From Streptomyces griseosporeus (lineage in GTDB: Bacteria > Actinomycetota > Actinomycetes > Streptomycetales > Streptomycetaceae), in assembly GCF_014656055.1 (NCBI RefSeq), contig NZ_BNBR01000005.1, forward strand, positions 522,464-586,463: a DNA stretch of 64,000 bases, in the 5' to 3' direction. The notes under the pieces were generated by a model, which was not told where the DNA came from, searched no databases, and saw only the letters and a list, made by a program, of their open reading frames with translations. The position numbers were made by a program, and so were the translations under genes. Shown piece by piece: positions 49,601 through 57,334 of this stretch. The first letter of the stretch is position 1, and each line of letters begins with the position of its first letter.

Positions 49601-50798
49601 GCACCATGTGCCGGTGCTGCAGGGCGTCGGCCAGCTCGGGGTGGACCAGGCACTGCTCGTAGAAGTCGGCGCGGATGCCCAGCACGACGAGGACGGGGGC
49701 GCGCTCACCGGGCCGCGCGGGCGTGCAGGCGGCCTGGAGGACCTGCACGAAGGCACGCCGGTCGGCCTCGCGCGGGCAGAGGGTGAACGTCTCCTCGAAC
49801 TGGTCGACGATCAGGACGGGCCGTGCGGTGGGGGAGGCGCCGATGCGGGCGGACCAGGCGGAGAGGGCGGAGTGGAGGGAGGGGGTCGTGGGGGCGGCCG
49901 GGGTGGTGGCCGACCTGTCTTTGGGAGGCGCGGACTTGGGAGGCGTGTCGGTGGGGGGCCTGTCCGTGGGGGGCGGGACGGTGGAGGTGCCGGGCGGCGG
50001 GGCCGCCGTGGCGGGGCCGCGGTCGGGGGCGGCGCCCGGGTCGGCCTCCCGGTCGGCGTCGGGACCGGCGTCGGCGTCGGCGTCGGTGTCGGGGCGGCGG
50101 TCAGGGATGACCGCGGCCAGCTCCGGTATACGGCGGGTCAGCTCGGCCAGCGGGTCGGCGCCCGGCACGAGCTGGACGACCTCACGGGCCTCGTCGGCGC
50201 TCTGCAGCGCGGGCACGAGACCCGCGTGGAGCAGCGAGGACTTCCCGGCACCCGACGCGCCGACGAGCATGACCAGCCCGCCGGTCTCCTCCGCGGCGGC
50301 GAGCTGGGCGACCAGGGCCTCCGTGCTGCGCTCGCGCCCGAAGAACCAGCGGGCGTCCTCCCGCCGGTAGGAGGCGAGCCCCCGGTACGGGCAGACCCCG
50401 CTCGGCACCTCCGCCGGCGGCCCGATGTCACCGGCCACCGCCTCCGGCCGCTCCCCGGCGGGGTCGGCGACGGCCAGCTCCCACAGCCGCTGCCAGTGCG
50501 CGAGGTCGTACAGCCCCGGCGAGACCGGCACCGGCCGCTCCCGGCGGGCCTCCGGGATCAGGATCTGCAGGACCGCGGCGAGGGCCGCGAACTGGGCCGG
50601 CACGTTCTTCGCGCGCCGCCAGTCGCTGATCCGCTGGGCCGACACCCGTACGGGCCGGCCGCGCTCGTCGACCCGCTGCAACCGGCCCACGGCTTCGGAC
50701 ACCCGTTTGAGGGGAGGATTGCCGGCCTCCCGGTACAGCAGGGCGAGCCGCTCCGCGAAGGCTGTGCGTGCCCCTGAGCCGGAACCCGAGGTCTGCAA
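46650..50798 (-). CDS. HTH-STAND NTPase-WD40 giant signalling protein
   Basis: 1382 residues. 10-85: helix-turn-helix-like region (RVSAQRISDWRRAKNVP). 135-560: STAND-type NTPase (CPYRGLASYRREDARWFFGR, Walker A GASGAGKSS at 180-188, Walker B VLIVDQFEETF) with an Asp/Pro/Thr-rich insert of about 70 residues between the two Walker motifs. Near 640-665: TM-like helix (AAVAALVVLAVVAAGAAVV). 700-1350: fourteen WD40 repeats, two seven-bladed propellers, then a conserved tail (KWHEYLPRLSYDPPCDD). Repeats 7-10 are degenerate. Such proteins act as ligand-triggered switches; the ligand and output are unknown. Transcribed alone. Confidence 0.88.
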   Translation of the reverse strand: MQTSGSGSGARTAFAERLALLYREAGNPPLKRVSEAVGRLQRVDERGRPVRVSAQRISDWRRAKNVPAQFAALAAVLQILIPEARRERPVPVSPGLYDLAHWQRLWELAVADPAGERPEAVAGDIGPPAEVPSGVCPYRGLASYRREDARWFFGRERSTEALVAQLAAAEETGGLVMLVGASGAGKSSLLHAGLVPALQSADEAREVVQLVPGADPLAELTRRIPELAAVIPDRRPDTDADADAGPDADREADPGAAPDRGPATAAPPPGTSTVPPPTDRPPTDTPPKSAPPKDRSATTPAAPTTPSLHSALSAWSARIGASPTARPVLIVDQFEETFTLCPREADRRAFVQVLQAACTPARPGERAPVLVVLGIRADFYEQCLVHPELADALQHRHMVLGPLTTAELREAVTGPAKAVGLELEPGLAELIVREVSADGPRGAHDAGVLPLLSHALLATWQRRKGGRLSLAGYRAAGGIQGAVAATAERAWSGLDPAARTAARVLLLRLVRIGEDTQATRRRGTRRQLAEESADPGKTEESLEALVRARLVTLDADTVEITHEALLTAWPRLRNWIDEDRGGNLLRQRLEEDGRAWEDSDRDPSLLYRGSRLEQAHGWARSAGDTFLTRSAVEFLAASVRLRRRNLWLGRAAVAALVVLAVVAAGAAVVAWQQRDDAVFAQVLAEADRVQDTDPSLSAQLDLVAHRLRPHDQDTGNRLLSIVNAPLATPLLGHTGAVYLTSFSPDGKLLATASYDRTVRLWNVADPTRPEPLGGPLTGHGSWVSSAVFSPDGRTLASAGDDGTIRRWDVTDPAHPRPLGTPLDGHEGTIYLIAFSRDGRVLASAGEDRTVRLWDVADPARPRALAALTGHDAAVRSVAFGPDGRTVATGGDDGAVRLWDVADLAKPRELTTLAGHSGTVHSVAFSPDGRALATGGADDTVRLWNTADPARARALGGPLTGHTGPVWSVAFSPDGELLAAASADSTASLWTVVDPAHPAQIGEPLAGGSGEMYALGFSPDGRTLATGSGDSKVRLWSVPTADMIGRSGGFRPDGRLLATAARDGRVRLWNVERPGRPVPVGEPFMPADGGDRALLFSPDGRTLSVLTDTHRVYLWDVSDPARPTALGPPLELRTRFAFAQAYSPDGRVLATAYTDRTIRLWDVSAPARPRALGAPLAGHRGYVNDLAFSPDGRTLASGSADATVRLWDVRDPARPRAVRTLTGHTGPVNMLVYTPDGRTLASGSDDDTVRLWDTADPARARTLGAPLTGHTEAVVSLTLSRDGRTLASGGNDNTVRLWDIADPAHAAPLGESMSPNAKAGHFLAFSPRGDMLGVSSGTGTVRLWNLDVDAAVRHICASTRGVLTAQKWHEYLPRLSYDPPCDD

Positions 50799-51104
50799 CT
50801 CCTCACCTCCACGCGTGCCTGCCTGTCGGGACCGGACACGGACCGGACACCCTGACCGGACATCCGGACCGGAAAACTCACTTTATACGCCTGACCTGCG
50901 GTGAAGGCCTTCATGGCGGAACCGGAACCTCCTCGCCGCGAGGCTCACCTGGCAGGATCCAGACACAGCGGCGAGCCCGCCGCGGCGCGTCGGCGCAGGC
51001 TGACGGCACCACGCTCGGTGAGGCGGTGGCACGGTTTCCGTCACCGGACCGGCCTTCTTCCGATCCCTGCCCGCTCGGGCGGAATCGACGCCGCCCCACG
51101 ATTT

Positions 51105-51140
51105 CGGCACCGGTCCCCACGAGGGGAGGGACCGGTGCCG
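51105..51140 (-). terminator. Terminator hairpin downstream of the MocR gene
   Basis: CGGCACCGGTCCC (51105-51117) pairs perfectly with GGGACCGGTGCCG (51128-51140), 10-base loop. It lies 68 bases past the stop, with no T tract. Confidence 0.6.
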
Positions 51141-51162
51141 ACGTGTTCCCACCCGGTCCCCG

Positions 51163-51208
51163 GGTCGGTCGGCCGGCTCGGCCGGCTCGGGCGGCTCGGG
51201 CGGCTCGG
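51163..51208. repeat. 9-base tandem repeat at the MocR stop codon
   Basis: About five copies of a cggctcggg-type unit run up to the stop codon of the MocR gene. Confidence 0.6.
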
Positions 51209-52897
51209 TCAGCGGGTCAGCTCGCGCAGGGCCTCGCCCAGGGCGGCGACGCCCTCGGCGATGACCCCGGGCGGGCTGCCCGCGTAGCCGAGGACGAGAC
51301 CCGGGCGGCCGGGCACCTGGCGGTGCCAGGACAGCGGATGGCACTTCACGCCCCGGGCGAGCGCGGCGGCGGCGAGATCGGTGTCGGGTACGTCCGCGTC
51401 GTACGTCACCGTCAGGTGCAGCCCGGCCGAGGCGCCGTGCACGACCGCGCCCGGCAGGTGCGCGGCCAGAGCCGTGATCATCGCGTCGCGGCGGCCGCGG
51501 TGCCGGCGGCGCACGGTCCGCAGGTGCCGCTCCAGCTCGCCGGAGTCCATCAGGCGGGCCAGCACCAGCTGCGGCAGGACGGCGTTGCCGAGGTCGGCGA
51601 AGCGCTTGGCGTCGGTCAGCGGGACGCGGTGGCGGGGCGGCGGGACCATCCAGCCGATCCGCAGCGCCGGGGCGAGCAGCTTGGACACGCTGCCCAGGTA
51701 GCAGACCTGGTCGGCGAGCAGACCGCGCAGGGCGGGGACGGGCGGACGGTCGTATCGGTGCTCGGCGTCGTAGTCGTCCTCCAGGATCAGCCCGCCCTCC
51801 CGCGCCCAGGCCAGCAGCTCCCGGCGGCGCTCCCCGCTCGTCACCACGCCGGTGGGGAACTGGTGGGCTGGCGTGAGCAGCACCGCGCGGGCGCCGGTGG
51901 CGCGCAGGGCGTCCACCCGGACGCCGTCCTCGTCGACCGGCACGGCCGGGGTGGCCAGGCCGCCCGCCTGGAGGTGCTGCCGGGAGCCCAGCGAGCCGGG
52001 GTCCTCCACGGCGACCGCGTCCAGGCCCTCAGCGCGCAGCACCGGGTGGAGCAGGGTGAGCGCCTGGGCCGTGCCCGACACGATCAGCACCTCGTCCGGG
52101 GCGACGCGGACACCCCGGTTGCGCGCCACCCAGCCGGCGACGGCCCTGCGCAGCGCGGGCGCGCCACGGGGGTCGCCGTACCCGAGGTGCTCCGCCGACA
52201 GCCCCCCGAGCACCGCCCGCTCGGCCCGCAGCCAGGCCGCCCGCGGGAAGGCGGCGAGATCGGGCCGGCCCGGGGTGAAGTCGGCGGTGGCGGGGGTGGC
52301 GCGGAGGGCGTCGAAGACGGCGGGGGTGGGGGCGGAGGAGAAGGGGGTGGGGGTGGTTGTCGGGGGTGCGGGGGAGGGCGGGGGCGCGAAGTGGGCGGCT
52401 CGGGTGGCTTCGGCGGGCCAGGCGGCCTGGGCGGGCCGGGGGAGGTCGGTCAGGGGACGGCCGTCGTGGGGGTCGTCGGTGAGCGGGGCCGGGGGCTCCT
52501 GCCGGGCCGGAGGCAGGACGGCTTTCCGGGCCCTCTCCGTCGGCGCGGGGGAGGGCAGGGGCCGAGCGGCCGGCCCCGTCGCTGTGAAGGGCGCCGCGAC
52601 CACCACCGTGCCGCCGCGCCGGCGGCCCTCCACCTGGCCGTCCTCCGCCAGGCGGCGGTACGCCTCCGTGACCACCCCGCGGGACAGCCGCAGCTCGGCC
52701 GCGAGGATCCGCGTGGGCGGGAGTCTGCTGCCCACGGCCACCCGGCCGTCGGCGATGGCCTGCCGCAGCCGCGCGGCCAGCCAGTCCGCCTTGCCGTCGT
52801 CCGGCACGTCCCGGATGTCGAGCTGGAGGAAGTCGGAGCCGTGGCCGACGGGTTCCGGGCGGCCTTCCGCGCTCTGCTGGGTGCTGCGGGTGCTCAT
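51209..52897 (-). CDS. MocR/PdxR-type regulator (GntR domain fused to aminotransferase)
   Basis: 562 residues. The N-terminal winged helix (LAARLRQAIADGRVAVGSRLPPTRILAAEL, partly shown; LSRGVVTEAYRRLAEDG) and a Pro/Ala-rich linker of about 130 residues precede a fold-type I aminotransferase domain: PDLAAFPRAAWLRAE, GYGDPRGAPALRRAV, LEDDYDAEHRYD and YLGSVSKLLAPALRIGW with the PLP Lys. The linker is far longer than usual. MocR proteins typically regulate vitamin B6 or amine metabolism using PLP as a ligand. ATG at 52897; ATG at 52906 is also possible. Confidence 0.9.
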   Translation of the reverse strand: MSTRSTQQSAEGRPEPVGHGSDFLQLDIRDVPDDGKADWLAARLRQAIADGRVAVGSRLPPTRILAAELRLSRGVVTEAYRRLAEDGQVEGRRRGGTVVVAAPFTATGPAARPLPSPAPTERARKAVLPPARQEPPAPLTDDPHDGRPLTDLPRPAQAAWPAEATRAAHFAPPPSPAPPTTTPTPFSSAPTPAVFDALRATPATADFTPGRPDLAAFPRAAWLRAERAVLGGLSAEHLGYGDPRGAPALRRAVAGWVARNRGVRVAPDEVLIVSGTAQALTLLHPVLRAEGLDAVAVEDPGSLGSRQHLQAGGLATPAVPVDEDGVRVDALRATGARAVLLTPAHQFPTGVVTSGERRRELLAWAREGGLILEDDYDAEHRYDRPPVPALRGLLADQVCYLGSVSKLLAPALRIGWMVPPPRHRVPLTDAKRFADLGNAVLPQLVLARLMDSGELERHLRTVRRRHRGRRDAMITALAAHLPGAVVHGASAGLHLTVTYDADVPDTDLAAAALARGVKCHPLSWHRQVPGRPGLVLGYAGSPPGVIAEGVAALGEALRELTR

Positions 52898-52934
52898 GAC
52901 GACCATGGTGCGCCGTGTCCTCGGGGGCCGGGGG

Positions 52935-53642
52935 TCAGTCCCCGAAGCCGAACTCCGGCGCCGAGGGGCCGAGTACGGCCGAGGAGACCGGGTCCGCCCC
53001 GTGCGCGGCCAGTTCCTCGGCGAGCGTCTTGACCAGCTCCGGCATGATCTCGGCGCCGCCCTCGTGCTGGGCCTCGGCCACCACGAGGACACGGCGGGTG
53101 TCCGGGCCGACCGCCGAGTACCCGCTCTGCCGGTGCGTCCAGCGCCGGGCGTGGGCGCGCCCCGCCGAGTCGACGAAGGTCACCTCGCCGGGCGCGGGGT
53201 GCTCGCTCCCGCCGCCGAAGGGCGTGTACAGCTCGTCGCCGCGCGCGGGGCGCACCTCCAGCAGGGGACCGGTGACGCGGTCGGCGTCCAGCGCCGCGAC
53301 CGGGACGGCGTACGCGACCGAGACCGCGTTGCACAGGTCGACCACCGGATGGATGCGGGGCAGCGCGCCCTCCTTGCGCAGCCGCCGCAGCAGCGACTCG
53401 GCGGCGCAGCGGTACTGCGTCGGCTTCAGCCCCATCCGGGAGAACGTCCGCCGCCACGCCACCACCTCGGGGAACTCGCCCTCCCCGGCCGTCGCGAGCC
53501 GGGCCCGCGCCCGGTCGGTGTACACGGCGACCCGCGCCCCGACGTCGGCGGTCGCGGGCACGCCGGTGGCGTACAGGGCGCCCGCGGTGAGACCGGGATG
53601 ACTGGGCCAGATGTCGTCGGCGTGCCGGAAGGTGACGCGCAA
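52935..53642 (-). CDS. B3/B4 domain protein (PheRS beta-like editing fold)
   Basis: 235 residues matching the B3/B4 fold of phenylalanyl-tRNA synthetase beta chain as a free-standing protein: FRHADDIWPSHPGLTAGALY, MGLKPTQYRCAAESLLRRL, PVVDLCNAVSVAYAVPVAA, GEVTFVDSAGRAHARRW. Free-standing forms are thought to clear mischarged tRNA or bind amino acids. The TTG start at 53642 (LRVTFRHADD) has tggaggccccc directly upstream; longer in-frame starts are less convincing. It lies 37 bases upstream of the MocR gene on the same strand and may be co-transcribed. Confidence 0.8.
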   Translation of the reverse strand: MRVTFRHADDIWPSHPGLTAGALYATGVPATADVGARVAVYTDRARARLATAGEGEFPEVVAWRRTFSRMGLKPTQYRCAAESLLRRLRKEGALPRIHPVVDLCNAVSVAYAVPVAALDADRVTGPLLEVRPARGDELYTPFGGGSEHPAPGEVTFVDSAGRAHARRWTHRQSGYSAVGPDTRRVLVVAEAQHEGGAEIMPELVKTLAEELAAHGADPVSSAVLGPSAPEFGFGD

Positions 53643-53784
53643 GGGGGCCTCCAAAGGGTCGGGGCAGGGCCGTGGGATCTCCCACCCTGCCCGGTCCATG
53701 GCCCACTGCACAGAGCCAAACCCGACCCGTCCGACAGGTCCATAACCCGGTCGGCTCAGGGCGTCAGCGGCCCCGTCGTGGTCG

Positions 53785-55353
53785 TCAGTGGATGCGGTTG
53801 CGTTGTCGCTCGGCACGAGCAGCGGCAACCCAGGCCGGTGACCGGCGCACCCTCAGATGCCGTACGAGCTGGGCGACGATGTACGCCACCACCGCCGACA
53901 CGACGATCAGCGGCATCTGGTCGGCCGCGTCCTTGCCCATCAGCAGCACCGCGAGGACGGAACTGGTCACCGGCAGCCCGGTCACCGTGACCGTCGCCGC
54001 CGCGACGCCCAGCGCCAGCGCGGGCGTCGTCCCCAGGCCGGGCAGCCCCGAACAGGCCACGCCCAGCGCCGCGCCGAGCAGCACGGCAGGAAAGATCGGG
54101 CCGCCGCGCAGCGCGCCGAGGCAGAGGCCCCAGGCCAGCCCCTTGCACACGACGAGCGCGAGCAGGGTGGCCACGGACTCGGCGTGCGGGTGCGCGGCGA
54201 GGTCGCCGAGCGCGACCTGCCCCGAGAGCGCGGCGTTCTCCGGCGAACGCCCGGTGAGCAGGGCGTACGCCGTCAGGCACACGCCGGCCCCGAATGCGCA
54301 GGCGACGGTACGCCGAGCCGTGTGCCGCCCCGTCCAGGTGGCCGTGGCCCGGCCGAGCCCGTGCACCAGCGAGACGACGACCGCGATCAGGGCCGCGAGC
54401 GGCACGCCCCACAGGAAGTCACCGGCGTCCGGATTGACGTCCGGCGGCACCTCCGGCAGCCGCAGCCCACCGATGGACAGCCCCGTCCACTGCCCGAACC
54501 CGGTGAACACCAGCGCCCCGGTGGCGGAGGCCAGCAGGGCGGGCAGGAGCAGGACGACCAGCTGCGGCCCGGCGATCCCGGCCGCCTCGACGACCATGAG
54601 CGCCGCGACGATCGGCCCGCCGAGGATGGTCGAGATCGCGGCGGTGGACCCGGCGGTGGCAAGAACGACGGCAGACCGCGACCCACCGCCACCGCCATCG
54701 CCCTCGACCCCGCCCCCGGCCCCGGCCCCGGCCCCGGCCCCGCTCCCGGCGGTCCCGGCCCCGCTCCCGGCCCCGGCCCCGCTCCCGGCGGTCCCGGCCC
54801 CGGTCCCGGTCCCGCCCCCGGTCCCGCCGGGACGGCGACCGTCCTCCCCGGCGGCGCCACCGCCACCCCCGCCGCCGCCGTCCCTCTCCCGCACCGCCCG
54901 CACCGCGAGCAGCGCCAGCCCGCTTCCCACCGCCATCAGCGGCGCCTCCGGGCCGAGGACCACACCGAGCGGCAGGGTGGCGAGCGCCGCGAGGACCACG
55001 CCGGGCAGCGCGTCGGGGCCGAGCGGCGGGCCGCCCAGGCCGTTCACCGGCAGATGTCCGCCGCGCCCCGGCATCCGGGTGACGATCGGCGCCAGGATCA
55101 GCCCGGCCAGCAGCAGCGCGGGCAGCGGCCACCACCAGGGGGCACGGTCGTAGCCGGCGGCCTCGGGCAGCGACTCCCACACCCAGTGCTGGAGTTCATG
55201 CTGGAACCCGACGAAGAGGAACGCCGCGAGCGCGATCGGCACCCCGAGCAGCACGCACAGCAGAAGCAGCCGCAGGTACCCGCGGCTCAGCAGCGTCTGC
55301 CGCAGTGTGTCCTCAGGGGACCGGGCCGGCGCGGGAGCCGCGTTGACGTCCAT
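53785..55353 (-). CDS. ClC-type voltage-gated chloride channel/antiporter with Gly-rich insert
   Basis: A 522-residue membrane protein with about ten helices. Signatures: PLGVVLGPEAPLMAVGSGLA (the GxEGP-like region, here GPEAP), GSTAAISTILGGPIVAALMV, and RGGPIFPAVLLGAALGV. A run of about 70 almost pure Gly/Ala/Thr residues (GGGTGTGAGTAGSGAGAG...) interrupts the helices after ALLAVRAVRERD. The start at 55353 reads MDVNAAPAPARSPED. ClC proteins move chloride, fluoride or protons; the role here is unknown. Confidence 0.88.
   Translation of the reverse strand: MDVNAAPAPARSPEDTLRQTLLSRGYLRLLLLCVLLGVPIALAAFLFVGFQHELQHWVWESLPEAAGYDRAPWWWPLPALLLAGLILAPIVTRMPGRGGHLPVNGLGGPPLGPDALPGVVLAALATLPLGVVLGPEAPLMAVGSGLALLAVRAVRERDGGGGGGGGAAGEDGRRPGGTGGGTGTGAGTAGSGAGAGSGAGTAGSGAGAGAGAGGGVEGDGGGGGSRSAVVLATAGSTAAISTILGGPIVAALMVVEAAGIAGPQLVVLLLPALLASATGALVFTGFGQWTGLSIGGLRLPEVPPDVNPDAGDFLWGVPLAALIAVVVSLVHGLGRATATWTGRHTARRTVACAFGAGVCLTAYALLTGRSPENAALSGQVALGDLAAHPHAESVATLLALVVCKGLAWGLCLGALRGGPIFPAVLLGAALGVACSGLPGLGTTPALALGVAAATVTVTGLPVTSSVLAVLLMGKDAADQMPLIVVSAVVAYIVAQLVRHLRVRRSPAWVAAARAERQRNRIH
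54700..54890 (-). repeat. Low-complexity Gly/Ala-coding repeat in the ClC gene
   Basis: Plus-strand runs of ccccggcc- and cccgctcccggcggtcccgg-type units, encoding GAGAG and GTAGSGAGAG on the minus strand. One 30-base segment is present at least twice in tandem. Confidence 0.8.
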
Positions 55354-55502
55354 GCCGCCTCAGTAAACGGCAGACCCGCACACCCCGCATGTCAGCCGGA
55401 CGCCGTCCGCACGGCCCCCGGCGCACTCCCTGAAGCCGCGGCCCCAGGCCCTGAAACCACCCTGAAACCACGCTGAACCGCCCCCGCCGCAAGCTCTGCG
55501 CC

Positions 55503-56540
55503 ATGACGACGAAGCAGACGAAGCAGACCACGCAGACGACGCAGACGACGCAGACGACGCAACGGAACGAGCCCGGCCTCGCCATCGCCGCCACCGGCCT
55601 CCACAAGGCCTACGGCGACAAGAAGGTCCTGGACGGCATCGACCTCCACGTGCCCACCGGCACGGTCTTCTCCCTCCTCGGCCCGAACGGGGCCGGCAAG
55701 ACCACCGCGGTGAACATCCTCTCCACCCTCGTCCCGGCCGACGCCGGGCAGGCGCGGATCGCCGGGCACGACCTGGTGGCCGAGGCCCAGTCGGTGCGCG
55801 CCGCGATCGGCGTCACCGGCCAGTTCTCGGCGGTGGACGGCCTGATCACCGGCGAGGAGAACATGCTCCTCATGGCGGACCTGAACCACCTCTCCAAGCA
55901 GGAGGGCCGCCGGGTCACCGCCGACCTGCTGGAGCGCTTCGACCTCGTCGACGCCGCGAGGAAGCCCGCCTCCACCTACTCCGGCGGCATGAAGCGCCGC
56001 CTCGACATCGCCATGACCCTGGTCGGCGGCCCGCGGATCATCTTCCTCGACGAGCCGACCACCGGCCTCGACCCGCGCTCCCGGCACACCATGTGGCAGA
56101 TCATCCGCGAGCTGGTCTCCGGTGGTACGACCGTCTTCCTCACCACCCAGTACCTGGAGGAGGCGGACCAGCTCGCCGACCGGATCGCGGTGCTCGACGG
56201 CGGCCGGATCGTCGCCGAGGGCAGCGCCGAGGAGCTGAAGCGGCTGGTGCCCGGCGGGCACGTACGGCTGCGGTTCTCCGACCCGGTGGCCTACGAGCGC
56301 GCCGCGACCGCCCTGCGCGAGACGACCCGCGACGACGACGCCCTCACCCTGCAGATCCCCAGCGACGGCAGCCAGCGCGAGCTGCGCGCCGTACTCGACT
56401 GGCTCGACGCGGCCGGCGTCGAGGCCGACGAACTGTCCGTGCACACGCCCGACCTGGACGACGTGTTCTTCGCCCTGACCGCCGGCACCGCCGCGCCCGC
56501 CACCACCGCCGCCACCGCCACGAAGGAGACCGCCCGATGA
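55503..56540 (+). CDS. DrrA-type ABC transporter ATP-binding protein
   Basis: 345 residues. Walker A GPNGAGKTT, signature YSGGMKRRLDIAMTL, Walker B IIFLDEPTTGLDP, switch His replaced by Gln in FLTTQYLEEAD, and the DrrA C-terminal domain. The N-terminus starts with a Thr/Gln tandem (MTTKQTKQTTQTTQTTQTTQ, 20 residues), made by a 9-base repeat. It is coupled to the permease by an ATGA overlap. It is a drug or metabolite exporter of the daunorubicin-resistance class. The ATG follows ctgcgcc without a ribosome site. Confidence 0.93.
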   Translation: MTTKQTKQTTQTTQTTQTTQRNEPGLAIAATGLHKAYGDKKVLDGIDLHVPTGTVFSLLGPNGAGKTTAVNILSTLVPADAGQARIAGHDLVAEAQSVRAAIGVTGQFSAVDGLITGEENMLLMADLNHLSKQEGRRVTADLLERFDLVDAARKPASTYSGGMKRRLDIAMTLVGGPRIIFLDEPTTGLDPRSRHTMWQIIRELVSGGTTVFLTTQYLEEADQLADRIAVLDGGRIVAEGSAEELKRLVPGGHVRLRFSDPVAYERAATALRETTRDDDALTLQIPSDGSQRELRAVLDWLDAAGVEADELSVHTPDLDDVFFALTAGTAAPATTAATATKETAR

Positions 56541-57334
56541 GCGCCCCCGCCTCCCACGCCCTCCGCGACAACCTCACCATGCTGCGGCGCAACCTGCTCC
56601 ACGCCCGCCGCTACCCCTCCCTCACCCTCAACCTCCTCCTCACCCCGGTCATCCTGCTGCTCCTGTTCGTCTACGTCTTCGGCAACGTGATGAGCGCCGG
56701 CCTCACCGGCGGTCACGCGGACCGCTCCGAGTACGTCGCCTACCTGGTCCCCGGCATCCTGATGCTGACCGTGGCCATGACCTCGCTCGGCACCGCCGTG
56801 TCCGTGGCCACCGACATGACCGAGGGCATCATGGCCCGGTTCCGCACCATGGCGATCTCCCGTGCCTCCGTGCTGATCGGCCACGTCGTCGGCAGCGTCA
56901 TCCAGACGCTGATGGCGCTGGTGCTGGTCCTGGGCATCGGCCTGGCCATCGGTTTCCGGCCCGACGCGACCCCGCTGGAGTGGCTGGCGGCGGCCGGTCT
57001 GATGGCGCTGGTCAGCCTGGCCCTGACCTGGCTCGCCGTCGGGATCGGCCTGATCAGCCCGAACGCCGAGGGCGCCAGCAACATCGGCACCCCGCTGGTC
57101 ATGCTGCCCTTCCTGTCCAGCGCGTTCGTGCCGGTGGACGCCATGCCGGGCTGGTTCCGCTGGTTCGCCGAGTACCAGCCCTTCTCGCCGGCCATCGAGA
57201 CCCTGCGCGGCCTGCTCCTCGGCACGGAGATCGGCACCACGAACGCGGTCCTCGCCGTCGCCTGGTGCGCGGGCATGACCCTGGTCGGCTACTTCTGGTC
57301 CAAGGCCCGCTTCAGCCGCGAGCCCCGCCGGTGA
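56537..57334 (+). CDS. DrrB-type ABC transporter permease
   Basis: 265 residues, six TM helices (SLTLNLLLTPVILLLLFVYV, FGNVMS..., QTLMALVLVLGIGLAIGF, ALVSLALTWLAVGIGLI, and others), with the ABC-2 signature near NIGTPLVMLPFLSSAFVP. The start ATG overlaps the ATPase stop. Its last 23 bases overlap the 3' end of the convergent AfsR-like gene. Confidence 0.92.
   Translation: MSAPASHALRDNLTMLRRNLLHARRYPSLTLNLLLTPVILLLLFVYVFGNVMSAGLTGGHADRSEYVAYLVPGILMLTVAMTSLGTAVSVATDMTEGIMARFRTMAISRASVLIGHVVGSVIQTLMALVLVLGIGLAIGFRPDATPLEWLAAAGLMALVSLALTWLAVGIGLISPNAEGASNIGTPLVMLPFLSSAFVPVDAMPGWFRWFAEYQPFSPAIETLRGLLLGTEIGTTNAVLAVAWCAGMTLVGYFWSKARFSREPRR

Larger units (their letters stand above)
50799..51208. other. 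410-base gene-free stretch upstream of the STAND-WD40 gene
   Basis: It contains the MocR terminator (51105-51140), a GC-rich tandem repeat (51163-51208) and, presumably, the promoter of the STAND gene near 50880-50900, where cggaaaactcactttatacg is unusually AT-rich for this genome. No credible ORF. Confidence 0.5.

Noticed and set aside
48189..50777. A plus-strand open frame opposite the STAND-WD40 gene
   Set aside because: Gly/Arg/Gln/Pro-rich shadow; the minus strand has 14 WD40 repeats and Walker motifs.
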